Assembly: GCF_000160835.1 (NCBI RefSeq)
Contig: NZ_GG700738.1
Coordinates: forward strand, 119,257-183,256
Length of the DNA: 64,000 nt
Source of the DNA: Limosilactobacillus antri DSM 16041
Lineage (GTDB): Bacteria; Bacillota; Bacilli; Lactobacillales; Lactobacillaceae
Reading direction: 5' to 3'
A model generated the notes under the pieces. The model made no database searches. It was given only the letters and a program-made list of their open reading frames with translations, and was not told the origin of the DNA. The position numbers were made by a program, and so were the translations under genes. This document shows positions 34,248 to 42,553 of this stretch, piece after piece (within the stretch, counting starts at the first letter, position 1; the number at the start of each line of letters is the position of its first letter).

Positions 34248-35400
34248 TGAAAAGAAAATGATTTATCTTGATAATGGAGCGACTACGGTCCATAAGCCAG
34301 CGATTGTCGCAAAGGCAGTGTACCAGGTATTGAGTAGCGGCCAGTACGGCAATCCTTCTCGGGGAACGTACCAAATTGCCGTTAATGCGAGCGAGCTGGT
34401 TTATCAAACTCGTCAAAAGATTGCCAAGTTCTTTAACGTCCCAGATAGTTCCCTGGTAGTCTTTACCAAAAATGTTACAGAGGCATTGAACACGGTTATT
34501 AAGGGTTATCTAAAGCCGGGTGACGATGTAATTGCAACAATGTATGATCATAATTCGGTTTTACGGCCAATTTATCAAATGGTGAAGTATAATGTCAGTC
34601 ACACATTCTTGCCTCTAGATGCTCAGACTAACTTAGTAGATCTGACTACGTTGGAAAAATCAATTAAGCCCAACACCAAAATGGTTGTTTGTACCCACGC
34701 TTCAAACGTTATCGGCAACTTAGTTGATTTAAAGAAGGTAGCAGAGATCTGCCATCGTCACCACATCCTTTTTGTGGTAGATGCGGCACAAACGGCTGGT
34801 GTTTTACCAATTGATATGCAAAAAATAGGTATTGACGTTCTTTGCTTTACTGGTCATAAATCTTTGTATGGTCCAGAAGGTACCGGTGGAATTTGCTTTA
34901 GCCACCAAATTGACATCGAGCCGCTGATTGTTGGCGGTAGTGGGATTGATTCGTATAATCACTCAATGCCGAAGCGCTTTCCCGAATGTTTAGAGGGAGG
35001 AACAGCCAATGTTCCCGGAATTGCTGGTTTGGGTGCTGGAATAGATTATTTGATGAGTCATGACTATGTGAAACTTGGCCAGGAAACTAGAAAATTGGCG
35101 GATTATTTTGTTCAAGAAATTAAAGATCATTCTAATATCCACATCTATACTAACTTAGTGGCGCCCCATGTCGCGACAATTGGGCTAAATATTGCTGGAA
35201 TGAATTCAGCTGATGTTAGTGCTTATTTAAGTGAATATGGAATTGCTACACGGTCTGGTGCCCATTGTGCTCCGCTGATTCATCAAACATTAGGAACCGT
35301 GGAGCAGGGAATTGTCCGTTTCTCGTTCTGTTCTTTTAATACCGAAGATGAGGCATTAGCGGCCAGCGAAGTTATCAAAGAAATTGCTGAGCAAGTGTAG
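34240..35400 (+). CDS. Class V aminotransferase-fold cysteine desulfurase / selenocysteine lyase
   Basis: This 386-residue PLP enzyme of the NifS/SufS/CsdB family releases sulfur or selenium from cysteine or selenocysteine. The PLP lysine is in FTGHKSLYGPEGTGG, and the mobile-loop catalytic Cys is in RSGAHCAPLIH, close to the group II motif RSGHHCA. It lies between selB (8-bp overlap) and selA, so its likely role is providing selenide to YedF or SelD rather than Fe-S assembly. A Suf-like role cannot be excluded from sequence. Confidence 0.87.
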   Translation: MDDEKKMIYLDNGATTVHKPAIVAKAVYQVLSSGQYGNPSRGTYQIAVNASELVYQTRQKIAKFFNVPDSSLVVFTKNVTEALNTVIKGYLKPGDDVIATMYDHNSVLRPIYQMVKYNVSHTFLPLDAQTNLVDLTTLEKSIKPNTKMVVCTHASNVIGNLVDLKKVAEICHRHHILFVVDAAQTAGVLPIDMQKIGIDVLCFTGHKSLYGPEGTGGICFSHQIDIEPLIVGGSGIDSYNHSMPKRFPECLEGGTANVPGIAGLGAGIDYLMSHDYVKLGQETRKLADYFVQEIKDHSNIHIYTNLVAPHVATIGLNIAGMNSADVSAYLSEYGIATRSGAHCAPLIHQTLGTVEQGIVRFSFCSFNTEDEALAASEVIKEIAEQV

Positions 35401-35413
35401 TAGGAGAAAAATA

Positions 35414-36811
35414 GTGATAAATAAAAATACACGCGAAGAACTTTTCAGGGAGATCCCATCCGTGAATGATTTAATTCATCATTCACGGATAGAACCTTTA
35501 ATTACCGAGATGGGTAGCCAAGAGGTAAAAAAACTAATTAATTCGGTACTGACTGAAGTCCGCCAATCCATTATCAGCGGTAAAGTTACCAGTATTGCCC
35601 TAGATCAAATCGTTCAGTCAATTATTGACGAATGTACGTTGAAACGTCGTCCATCTCTTGAACCTGTCATTAACGGGACGGGGGTAATACTACATACCAA
35701 TCTAGGCCGTTCGTTACTCAGTCCTGCGATTAAAGATTACATTAACCGGATCATGTTCTCGTATTCTAATTTAGAATACAATTTGCAGGAGAAGAGACGA
35801 GGATTGCGTTATCATCATGTGGAGAAAGTTTTGCGTGAGCTTACGGGAGCTGAAGACGTTTTAGTTGTTAATAATAACGCAGCGGCCGTAATGTTAACGC
35901 TAGATACCCTAGTACCGAGTAAAGAGGTAATTGTTTCACGGGGGGAGTTGGTAGAAATTGGTGGTTCTTTCCGCATTCCTGAAATTATTACCAAGGGCGG
36001 CGGAACCCTCCATGAAGTTGGAACGACTAATAAGACCCATCTAAGCGATTACCAGGCAGCCTTAAATGAAGATACGGGTGCTATTTTAAAGGTTCACACC
36101 AGTAATTACCGTATTATTGGCTTTACCGAACGACCATCGACAGCCGAATTACAGCAATTAGCGGAGGTTGCGGATATCCCGATGATTAATGACCTAGGAA
36201 GTGGCCTGTTTATTGACCTAAGTAAGTATGGCTTACCAAAGGAGCCACTGATTCAAGAAGCAGTGGCCAACAGCGATATTGTCACCTTTTCTGGTGATAA
36301 GCTCCTCGGTGGTCCGCAGGCAGGGATCATTGCGGGAAAACATTCATTAATTGAAAAGATTAAGAGTAACCAGCTATTGCGTGCATTGCGGGTTGATAAG
36401 TTAACATTAGCCGCATTAGAAGCGACGCTGGATCTGTATCGTAACCCTAAAAGGGCAGTAAGAGAGATTCCAACTTTAAGAATGATTACTTTAGAGATGG
36501 ATGAACTAACACGGTGCGCAAATGATTTAGCAAACAAGCTCAACACCGTCAATGGGCTTTCAGTTAAAGTGATTCCTGGTAGCTCTCAAGTGGGTGGCGG
36601 TTCCTTTCCCGGCTACGAGATTCCAACGGCGTTAGTAAGCGTTCAGCTCCCTGAAGATTATTCAGCAACCCGATTTGAGCAGCTATTACGGACGGGTCCA
36701 ATACCGATTATTGCACGTTTAGAACATGATCAAATTCTTTTGGATGTACGGACGCTGCAAGCGGGTGATACCGAAATAATTTATAATCGAATTGCGGAAT
36801 TGGTAAAGTAA
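35414..36811 (+). CDS. selA: L-seryl-tRNA(Sec) selenium transferase
   Basis: SelA converts seryl-tRNA(Sec) to selenocysteyl-tRNA using selenophosphate and PLP. The GTG at 35414, 6 nt after TAGGAGA, is chosen. It gives 465 residues (E. coli SelA has 463); a longer TTG start at 35384 would overlap the previous gene. INGTGVILHTNLGRSLLS near residue 80, the PLP lysine in TFSGDKLLGGPQAGII, and GSSQVGGGSFPG are conserved. It completes selABCD within the island. Confidence 0.95.
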   Translation: MINKNTREELFREIPSVNDLIHHSRIEPLITEMGSQEVKKLINSVLTEVRQSIISGKVTSIALDQIVQSIIDECTLKRRPSLEPVINGTGVILHTNLGRSLLSPAIKDYINRIMFSYSNLEYNLQEKRRGLRYHHVEKVLRELTGAEDVLVVNNNAAAVMLTLDTLVPSKEVIVSRGELVEIGGSFRIPEIITKGGGTLHEVGTTNKTHLSDYQAALNEDTGAILKVHTSNYRIIGFTERPSTAELQQLAEVADIPMINDLGSGLFIDLSKYGLPKEPLIQEAVANSDIVTFSGDKLLGGPQAGIIAGKHSLIEKIKSNQLLRALRVDKLTLAALEATLDLYRNPKRAVREIPTLRMITLEMDELTRCANDLANKLNTVNGLSVKVIPGSSQVGGGSFPGYEIPTALVSVQLPEDYSATRFEQLLRTGPIPIIARLEHDQILLDVRTLQAGDTEIIYNRIAELVK

Positions 36812-36871
36812 CTAAGAGAGATATTTAATTAATTTTTTATCTTTCTTGCCCATCAACCAGGAGTGGTCGAA

Positions 36872-37765
36872 ATGAATACAACACTAATAACTCAATTAAT
36901 TCTTGGCGTTTTACTACTTTTTCAAGTTTATAATTATGGTCGAGATATTTTTAAGAATCGTAAGTGCTTGAATGACGGTAACCGAAACCCAGCTGTGACC
37001 GGGCTGATTGGTTTTACAACTAATTTCTTTGATACCCTTGGAATCGGGTCTTACGCACCCACGACGATGTTACTTAAACTAACTAAGTCGTTAAAAAATG
37101 ATCGGTTATTGCCTGGAACGTTGAACGTTGGATGTGCCATCCCGGTTATGACAGAAGCGTTTATGTATATTAAAACAGTTAAAGTTGACGGAATGACATT
37201 GTTGTCAATGGTTTTTGCGGCTATGCTAGGTTCCTTTATTGGTGCCAAAGTGGTAGCACGTTTTGATGAAAAGAAAGTTCAAGTTGTCATGGGGAGTGCC
37301 TTAGCAATTACAGCAATTTTAATGATTTTGTCTGCAACTGGTGTAACTACTAGATTAGGGGCACATAATGTGGCCACAGGTTTTTACGGCTGGAAACTTT
37401 ACGTGGCCTGTGGTGTTAACTTTGCTTTAGGGGCTTTAATGACCGCTGGGATTGGATTATATGCGCCTTGTTTGGCCCTCGTTTACTTACTGGGGTTAAA
37501 CCCAGTAGTTGCCTTTCCAATCATGATGTCATCAAGTGCGTCGGTGATGCCAATTGCCGCGCGTGAGTTTATCAAGAAAGGAGATTATGCCCGGGTACCG
37601 GCAATCTCTATTACAATTTGTGGTTGTATGGGTGTGTTTGTTGCAATTACATTCGTTAAGCGCCTTAACTTAACGCTCTTGATGTGGCTTGTAATTGGTG
37701 TAATGATCTACACGTCAATTCTGATGCTTGTAGAGGGAATTCGCAAGTTTAAGACAGTTTGTTAA
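36872..37765 (+). CDS. TSUP (TauE/SafE-like) membrane protein, paralogue 2
   Basis: This is a close paralogue of the gene at 29369, with the same 297-residue length, helix layout and motifs (TNFFDTLGIGSYAPTT, TAGIGLYAPCLALVYLLG). The ATG at 36872 follows CCAGGAG at a proper distance; the GTG at 36863 overlaps the ribosome site. It is the last gene of the island. The duplication suggests two related transport steps, or dosage, linked to selenium or proline use. Confidence 0.78.
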   Translation: MNTTLITQLILGVLLLFQVYNYGRDIFKNRKCLNDGNRNPAVTGLIGFTTNFFDTLGIGSYAPTTMLLKLTKSLKNDRLLPGTLNVGCAIPVMTEAFMYIKTVKVDGMTLLSMVFAAMLGSFIGAKVVARFDEKKVQVVMGSALAITAILMILSATGVTTRLGAHNVATGFYGWKLYVACGVNFALGALMTAGIGLYAPCLALVYLLGLNPVVAFPIMMSSSASVMPIAAREFIKKGDYARVPAISITICGCMGVFVAITFVKRLNLTLLMWLVIGVMIYTSILMLVEGIRKFKTVC

Positions 37766-37790
37766 ATGATTATGGTAAAAGTTAAAGGGA

Positions 37791-37830
37791 GCCTGTGATA
37801 AAATGAAATTTTGTCGTAGGCCCCTGTTTT
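37791..37830 (+). terminator. Terminator after the second TSUP gene
   Basis: A 14-bp stem (37791-37804 with 37808-37821, three G-U pairs, loop GAA) is followed by CCCTGTTTTGG. It resembles the prs terminator in layout. Confidence 0.65.
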
Positions 37831-37858
37831 GGTTACAAATATTTTAAGAGTATCATGT

Positions 37859-37902
37859 AGCCCCCAGGAGCCTGTAGTCCTTGGGGGTCACACCTCCTTT
37901 TA
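37859..37902 (-). repeat. Hairpin element B, related to element A at 1836
   Basis: Read on the minus strand it runs AAAAGGAGGTGTGACCCCC, AAGGA, spacer, TCCTGGGGG. The CCCCC/GGGGG and AGGA/TCCT parts pair. It shares the start, the pairing core and the TGATA-containing tail with element A. It directly abuts the right direct repeat of the island. Confidence 0.4.
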
Positions 37903-37915
37903 ATTAAGATAGTTT
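37898..37915 (+). repeat. Right direct repeat flanking the island
   Basis: TTTTAATTAAGATAGTTT is identical to 19301-19318, followed in both by ATGTCTTT after 8-10 divergent bases. This copy lies in the murF promoter region, suggesting that the htpX-murF gap was the target site. Confidence 0.75.
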
Positions 37916-37948
37916 TTCTTAAAGAATGTCTTTATTTCCCGACGGTGG

Positions 37949-37954
37949 TATAAT
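37949..37954 (+). promoter_or_regulatory. murF -10 element
   Basis: TATAAT lies at 37949-37954, with a weak ATGTCT (37926-37931) 17 bp upstream as a possible -35. The murF ATG is 43 bp downstream. Confidence 0.5.
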
Positions 37955-37997
37955 TAAAAAGCTAGACCAAAGTATCAAAAGAAGAGGTAGCTTTTCA

Positions 37998-39377
37998 ATG
38001 AAGATGAAGTTAGCGGAGATTGCGAAGGCAATTAACGCGCAAAATGAGATTGAACAATGGAAGGACATTGAGGTAACCAGTGTTTCTTTCGATAGCCGCC
38101 ATTTGGAAAGGGGAGCACTGTTTATTCCCCTCCAGGGAGCGCATGATGGTCACCAATACGTTGAAACCGCCTTTACCAATGGTGCGGCTGCCACGCTATG
38201 GGCTAGTGATCACGAATTGACTAATAACGGTCACCCTGTTTTAGTAGTAACTGATCCCCTGAAAGCCCTCCAACAATTAGGAAAATACTACTTGCACAAA
38301 ATTAACCCGATTGTCGTTGCTGTTACGGGAAGTAATGGGAAAACCACTACTAAAGATATGATTGCTTCCATATTGAGCACCCAGCTTAACGTTACCAAGA
38401 CCTACGCCAACTTCAACAATGAGATCGGCGTACCGGTTACCCTGCTCAACATGGAGGCCAATACAGAAGTGGTAGTTGTCGAAATGGGGATGGATCGTTT
38501 CGGTCAACTCGACTTTCTAAGTAAGCTGGTTAGTCCGGACATTGCGGTTATCACCATGATCGGTGAAGCCCACATCGAATTCTTCGGGACCCGTGACCGG
38601 ATTGCGGACGCTAAAATGGAAATCGTTAACGGTCTAAAAGAAGACGGCCTCTTGGTTTATGATGGCGACGAACCATTACTGAATGAACGTGCCGCCAAAG
38701 TTGCTCAGCAGACCAGCCGTTTCGGCCGGCAGCTAACGGATGACCTGTACGCGACAAGCGTCACTGCCGGTCCGCGTTCGATTAGTTTTAAAGTTAACGA
38801 GTGGCCCGACGAGCAGTTTACGATTCCAATGGTCGGCGAATACAACGTTAATAATGCCCTTGCCGCAATGGTTGTTGCCAAACGCTTGCACATCAGTCCG
38901 GCTCATATCAAGACGGCGTTAGCCAACGTTGAATTAACGGAAAACCGGGCGGAATGGTTTAAGAGCAAGAACGGTGCCCAAATTCTAAGTGACGTCTACA
39001 ATTCTAATCCGACAGCGGCAAAGCAGGTCTTAAAGACGCTTGCTGCAATGCCGGTCCAAGGGCGGCGGATTGCGGTTCTCGGCGATATGCTCGAACTGGG
39101 TGACGCAGCCCCGCGCTTGCACGCCAGTTTAGCGACGGAAATTAACCCTGCACAGATCCAAGAAGTGTACTTGATCGGGACAGAGATGGTTCACCTGCAG
39201 TCTAAACTACTAGAACAGGGCTATCCTGCAACGGCAATCCACTATTACCATGCCAACCAGCTTGGTCAACTGACCGCTACGCTGGAAGCTGACCTTACCG
39301 CCAGTGATATGGTCTTGTTAAAAGCCAGTCATGGCCTTCACCTTGAGCAGGTCCTAGCAGCAATTAAAGAACGATAG
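37998..39377 (+). CDS. murF: UDP-MurNAc-tripeptide--D-Ala-D-Ala ligase
   Basis: It adds D-Ala-D-Ala to the peptidoglycan precursor in the cytosol. The ATG at 37998 follows AGAGGTAG and gives 459 residues. The N-terminal UDP-binding domain contains SVSFDSRHLERGALFIPLQG. The ATP loop is VTGSNGKTTTKDM. The central segment NNALAAMVVAKRL and DVYNSNPTAAKQ are typical. It returns to the GC-richer codon use of the backbone. cshA follows. Confidence 0.95.
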   Translation: MKMKLAEIAKAINAQNEIEQWKDIEVTSVSFDSRHLERGALFIPLQGAHDGHQYVETAFTNGAAATLWASDHELTNNGHPVLVVTDPLKALQQLGKYYLHKINPIVVAVTGSNGKTTTKDMIASILSTQLNVTKTYANFNNEIGVPVTLLNMEANTEVVVVEMGMDRFGQLDFLSKLVSPDIAVITMIGEAHIEFFGTRDRIADAKMEIVNGLKEDGLLVYDGDEPLLNERAAKVAQQTSRFGRQLTDDLYATSVTAGPRSISFKVNEWPDEQFTIPMVGEYNVNNALAAMVVAKRLHISPAHIKTALANVELTENRAEWFKSKNGAQILSDVYNSNPTAAKQVLKTLAAMPVQGRRIAVLGDMLELGDAAPRLHASLATEINPAQIQEVYLIGTEMVHLQSKLLEQGYPATAIHYYHANQLGQLTATLEADLTASDMVLLKASHGLHLEQVLAAIKER

Positions 39378-39443
39378 AAACTGATTACCAGCCGATTGGT
39401 GATGTTTTCACCTGTCGACTGGTCATTTTTAGGAGGAAATTTT

Positions 39444-40940
39444 TTGAATTTTAGCGAATTAGGTTTATCGCAAAGTCTATTAAAAGCGATTAAGCGGAGC
39501 GGCTATGAAGAGGCCACCCCAATTCAGGAACAGACGATTCCGATGGTCTTAAAGGGGCAGGACGTTATTGGTCAGGCCCAGACGGGGACCGGGAAAACCG
39601 CCGCGTTTGGTCTACCGATCATTGAGCACGTTGATACTGACAACCCCAATATCCAGGCGCTCATCATCTCACCAACCCGGGAACTGGTAATTCAAACCCA
39701 GGAGGAACTTTACCGGCTGGGCAAGGATAAGCACGTCCGGGTTCAAGTAGTGTATGGAGGTGCGGATATTCGGCGGCAGATCAAGAGCCTCAAGCACCAT
39801 CCCCAAATTCTTGTTGGAACTCCCGGTCGGCTCCGTGACCATATCAACCGCCATACCGTCAAGCTGGGTCATATCCAAACCCTGGTGCTAGATGAAGCTG
39901 ACGAAATGCTGAATATGGGCTTCTTAGAGGACATCGAGGCGATCATCAAGGAAACACCAGCAGAGCGGCAAACCCTCCTTTTCTCGGCGACGATGCCGCC
40001 AGAAATCAAGCGGATTGGCGAACAGTTTATGACCGATCCGGAAACCGTCCGCATCAAGGCCAAGGAATTGACGACCGACCTGGTGGATCAATACTATGTG
40101 CGGGCCCGGGACTACGAGAAGTTTGATATTATGACCCGCCTGATTGATGTCCAAGACCCGGACCTGACGATTGTCTTTGGCCGCACCAAGCGCCGGGTTG
40201 ACGAACTGTCAAAGGGGTTAATTGCCCGTGGATACAACGCCGCCGGCATTCATGGCGACCTGACCCAGGACCGGCGGACGAAGATCATGAAGAAGTTTAA
40301 GCATGGCGACCTGGACATCCTGGTTGCGACCGATGTGGCCGCCCGGGGACTGGATATTTCCGGTGTGACCCACGTTTATAATTACGACATCCCGTCGGAC
40401 CCGGACAGCTACGTTCACCGGATTGGCCGGACGGGTCGGGCTGGGCACCATGGAACGTCACTGACCTTCGTGACGCCGAACGAAATGGAGTACCTGCACG
40501 AAATTGAAAAGCTGACCCGGGTACGGATGCTGCCGCTAAAGCCGCCGTCCGCTGAGGAGGCCTTCAAGGGGCAGGTTGCGAGCGCCTTTAACGACATTGA
40601 CGAGCTAATCGCGCAGGATTCCACCGACCGGTATAAGGAGGCCGCAGAGCAGCTCTTAGAGAGCCACGACGCGACCGACCTGGTTGCGGCCCTCCTCAAT
40701 AACATGACAAAGGAAGCGGCCAGTGAGGTGCCAGTTAAGATTACCCCAGAACGCCCATTGCCGCGCCACCACCGTGGTGGGAAACGCACCGATTATCATG
40801 GCGGGAACCACTACCGGCACCGCGATAGCCGCCGGGGGAACGGTCACTACCGTTCGCATGGTCACCGTACGGATAACCACGGTCATAGCCACTCCAGCCG
40901 CCATGCCTTTAATATCCGGCACCGAAAGGATAAGGCTTAA
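39444..40940 (+). CDS. cshA: DEAD-box RNA helicase (CshA type)
   Basis: An ATP-dependent RNA helicase for ribosome assembly and mRNA decay, often with the degradosome. TTG at 39444 is chosen, 8 nt after AGGAGG, giving a 498-residue protein starting MNFSELGLS. The Q motif (TPIQEQTIP), AQTGTGKT, PTREL, DEAD, SAT and HRIGRTGRAG are all present. The C-terminal tail is rich in His, Arg and Gly (RHHRGGKRTDYHGGNHYRH) and probably binds RNA. Confidence 0.93.
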   Translation: MNFSELGLSQSLLKAIKRSGYEEATPIQEQTIPMVLKGQDVIGQAQTGTGKTAAFGLPIIEHVDTDNPNIQALIISPTRELVIQTQEELYRLGKDKHVRVQVVYGGADIRRQIKSLKHHPQILVGTPGRLRDHINRHTVKLGHIQTLVLDEADEMLNMGFLEDIEAIIKETPAERQTLLFSATMPPEIKRIGEQFMTDPETVRIKAKELTTDLVDQYYVRARDYEKFDIMTRLIDVQDPDLTIVFGRTKRRVDELSKGLIARGYNAAGIHGDLTQDRRTKIMKKFKHGDLDILVATDVAARGLDISGVTHVYNYDIPSDPDSYVHRIGRTGRAGHHGTSLTFVTPNEMEYLHEIEKLTRVRMLPLKPPSAEEAFKGQVASAFNDIDELIAQDSTDRYKEAAEQLLESHDATDLVAALLNNMTKEAASEVPVKITPERPLPRHHRGGKRTDYHGGNHYRHRDSRRGNGHYRSHGHRTDNHGHSHSSRHAFNIRHRKDKA

Positions 40941-40960
40941 CACGAGCCCCATTCTATGAA

Positions 40961-40999
40961 AAAAGCCACTGATGACTAGTAGATCATCAGTGGCTTTTA
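40961..40999. terminator. Bidirectional terminator between cshA and dltD
   Basis: AAAAGCCACTGATGA (40961-40975) pairs with TCATCAGTGGCTTTT (40984-40998). It serves both converging units. Confidence 0.9.
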
Positions 41000-41001
41000 T
41001 A

Positions 41002-42291
41002 TTACTTCAATTCTTCCTTGAAGCGCTGTAAGTTCGTCGGGGTTGGATTAAGGTTCGCCCATTGTTGGGTCAAGAAGCGGTCGCTCAACCGGTAATGCGG
41101 CGTTGGCTGCTTGCTAGTAATGAAACTATTAGAGACTCGATCAAATTTGACCCAGCCAGCCCAGCCGATGTGAATAGTATCTTCCATAAAGGAAGTCTTA
41201 TCACCGTCATGGGAGAGGTCGAGGACGTTATCGAAGCCCTGTTCGTGGAGTTGGAACTTAATCTTTTCCACCGACCGATAATACATCTGCATATCTAAAC
41301 CGGTGAACTGTTCCCACTTCGCGTTGACCGGTGGGATTACAAACAGCACGTTGGTATTTGTGTTCTTAAATTGGTTTAAGACGACCTGAAGATCCCCGTA
41401 CTCTGGGGATTGGGTGTAATTCAGGCTGCGTTGGCTGCCCGCCAGCCGCTTTTCGTGCGGCTTAATCTTCTTCGTGTAGAAACTATTTTTAACCCGGAAA
41501 CGGTTGTTGGTGGTATCCCGCTCACCGGTTGCCTCGGCTTCCTTGTAAAGCCGGTCGTAGTTATACTTTTTCGGCAACTTGTCAATGTTGGGCAGGATGT
41601 GTTTCTGGTAGTTTTCGTTAATTTGGAACTCAGAAAAGAGGGCGTCCTCATGCTTCAGCATCCCGACCCGCGTGTTGATCACCAACCGGTCCCAACCGCT
41701 GAGGGCGTGGCCAGCGGCAATCTTGCGGGCCGCAGCCCCAATCGTCCCGTCTGTCCCTCGCAGGGCCAGTAAACGGCGCGCAGTGTAACGATCGTAAGGC
41801 GACCGCGGGTTGGCCTTTTGCAGCCAGGTCAGGTCGGCAAAGGTCCCGTTATAAAACTTGAACGCTGGTGTCTTGACCCCCTGCTTGGTAAACCATTGGG
41901 GTGAGATGATGTAAACCGCCTTTTGGTCCGTCAGCTGGTTTTCCATGGAGTTAATGTTGAAAAACTGGGGCAGTGACTGGGTCCCCCGGGAACCAAAGAG
42001 GAAGGGCGTGTAATTATGGTACCGCGCGGCCATTACGGATGGGTGATACTTATCCATCCGCCGCAGCTCGCTGGAACCAAAAAAGGGCACAAATTTGGTC
42101 TGCTGATTGCTCAGGGCCTGCTGCTTGATTGACTGGTTTTTGAAGACAACTGGGCTGAGCGAAACGGCCGCTTGCTTTTCCATTGCGGTGCTATGCTTGT
42201 TTTTAATTGGCAACGAGAACAGCACCACGATCAGGACAAACGCCAGGAGAACAGGGCCAAAGATGGACCACAGTTTCCGGCCGTTATGCAT
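41002..42291 (-). CDS. dltD: D-alanyl-lipoteichoic acid biosynthesis protein DltD
   Basis: This 429-residue protein is anchored by an N-terminal helix (residues 10-27) with an extracellular SGNH-like domain. It transfers or proofreads D-alanine on lipoteichoic acid. FFGSSELRRMDKYHPS contains the Ser of the hydrolase-like block, and DTIHIGWAGWVKFD near the C-terminus holds the Asp/His. Its start overlaps dltC by 8 bp. It is the last gene of dltXABCD. Confidence 0.93.
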   Translation of the reverse strand: MHNGRKLWSIFGPVLLAFVLIVVLFSLPIKNKHSTAMEKQAAVSLSPVVFKNQSIKQQALSNQQTKFVPFFGSSELRRMDKYHPSVMAARYHNYTPFLFGSRGTQSLPQFFNINSMENQLTDQKAVYIISPQWFTKQGVKTPAFKFYNGTFADLTWLQKANPRSPYDRYTARRLLALRGTDGTIGAAARKIAAGHALSGWDRLVINTRVGMLKHEDALFSEFQINENYQKHILPNIDKLPKKYNYDRLYKEAEATGERDTTNNRFRVKNSFYTKKIKPHEKRLAGSQRSLNYTQSPEYGDLQVVLNQFKNTNTNVLFVIPPVNAKWEQFTGLDMQMYYRSVEKIKFQLHEQGFDNVLDLSHDGDKTSFMEDTIHIGWAGWVKFDRVSNSFITSKQPTPHYRLSDRFLTQQWANLNPTPTNLQRFKEELK

Positions 42292-42523
42292 TTTGAAGCT
42301 CCTTTACCCGTTGTTCGATCTTTTCAATCGTGTTCCATTGGCTCCGGTCAAATTCGGAAACCGGAACTTGGACGTCAAAGGCGTCTTGGAGGCCTAACAA
42401 GAGGCTGACCGTTGCCATCGAGTCCAGCAGGCCGCTGGTAAACAGGTCTTGGGAAGCATCGCTAAAGTCAGCCGCGTCACGGCCAGTTGCGTCAGCTAAA
42501 ATGTTAATAATTTGTTCTTGCAT
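42284..42523 (-). CDS. dltC: D-alanine--poly(phosphoribitol) ligase carrier protein DltC
   Basis: A 79-residue acyl-carrier-type protein that carries D-alanine on a phosphopantetheine arm. The attachment Ser lies in SGLLDSMATV near residue 35. It is charged by DltA and hands D-alanine to the DltB/DltD membrane machinery. Confidence 0.95.
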   Translation of the reverse strand: MQEQIINILADATGRDAADFSDASQDLFTSGLLDSMATVSLLLGLQDAFDVQVPVSEFDRSQWNTIEKIEQRVKELQNA

Positions 42524-42553
42524 AATAATAAATCCTCCTATAAAGCGGTGTGG

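Noticed and set aside
35384-35413. Upstream TTG start for selA
   Set aside because: It would place the start inside the previous gene before the TAGGAGA ribosome site; the GTG at 35414 has correct spacing and gives the usual SelA length.
37791-37830. Second copy of the prs terminator as a mobile repeat
   Set aside because: The two hairpins share only the GCCTGTG/AGGC type arms, which is common in terminators and too short to claim homology.
19301-37915. Island as a prophage, ICE or classical transposon
   Set aside because: No integrase, transposase, conjugation or phage genes are present between the repeats; only the flanking direct repeats suggest an insertion event.
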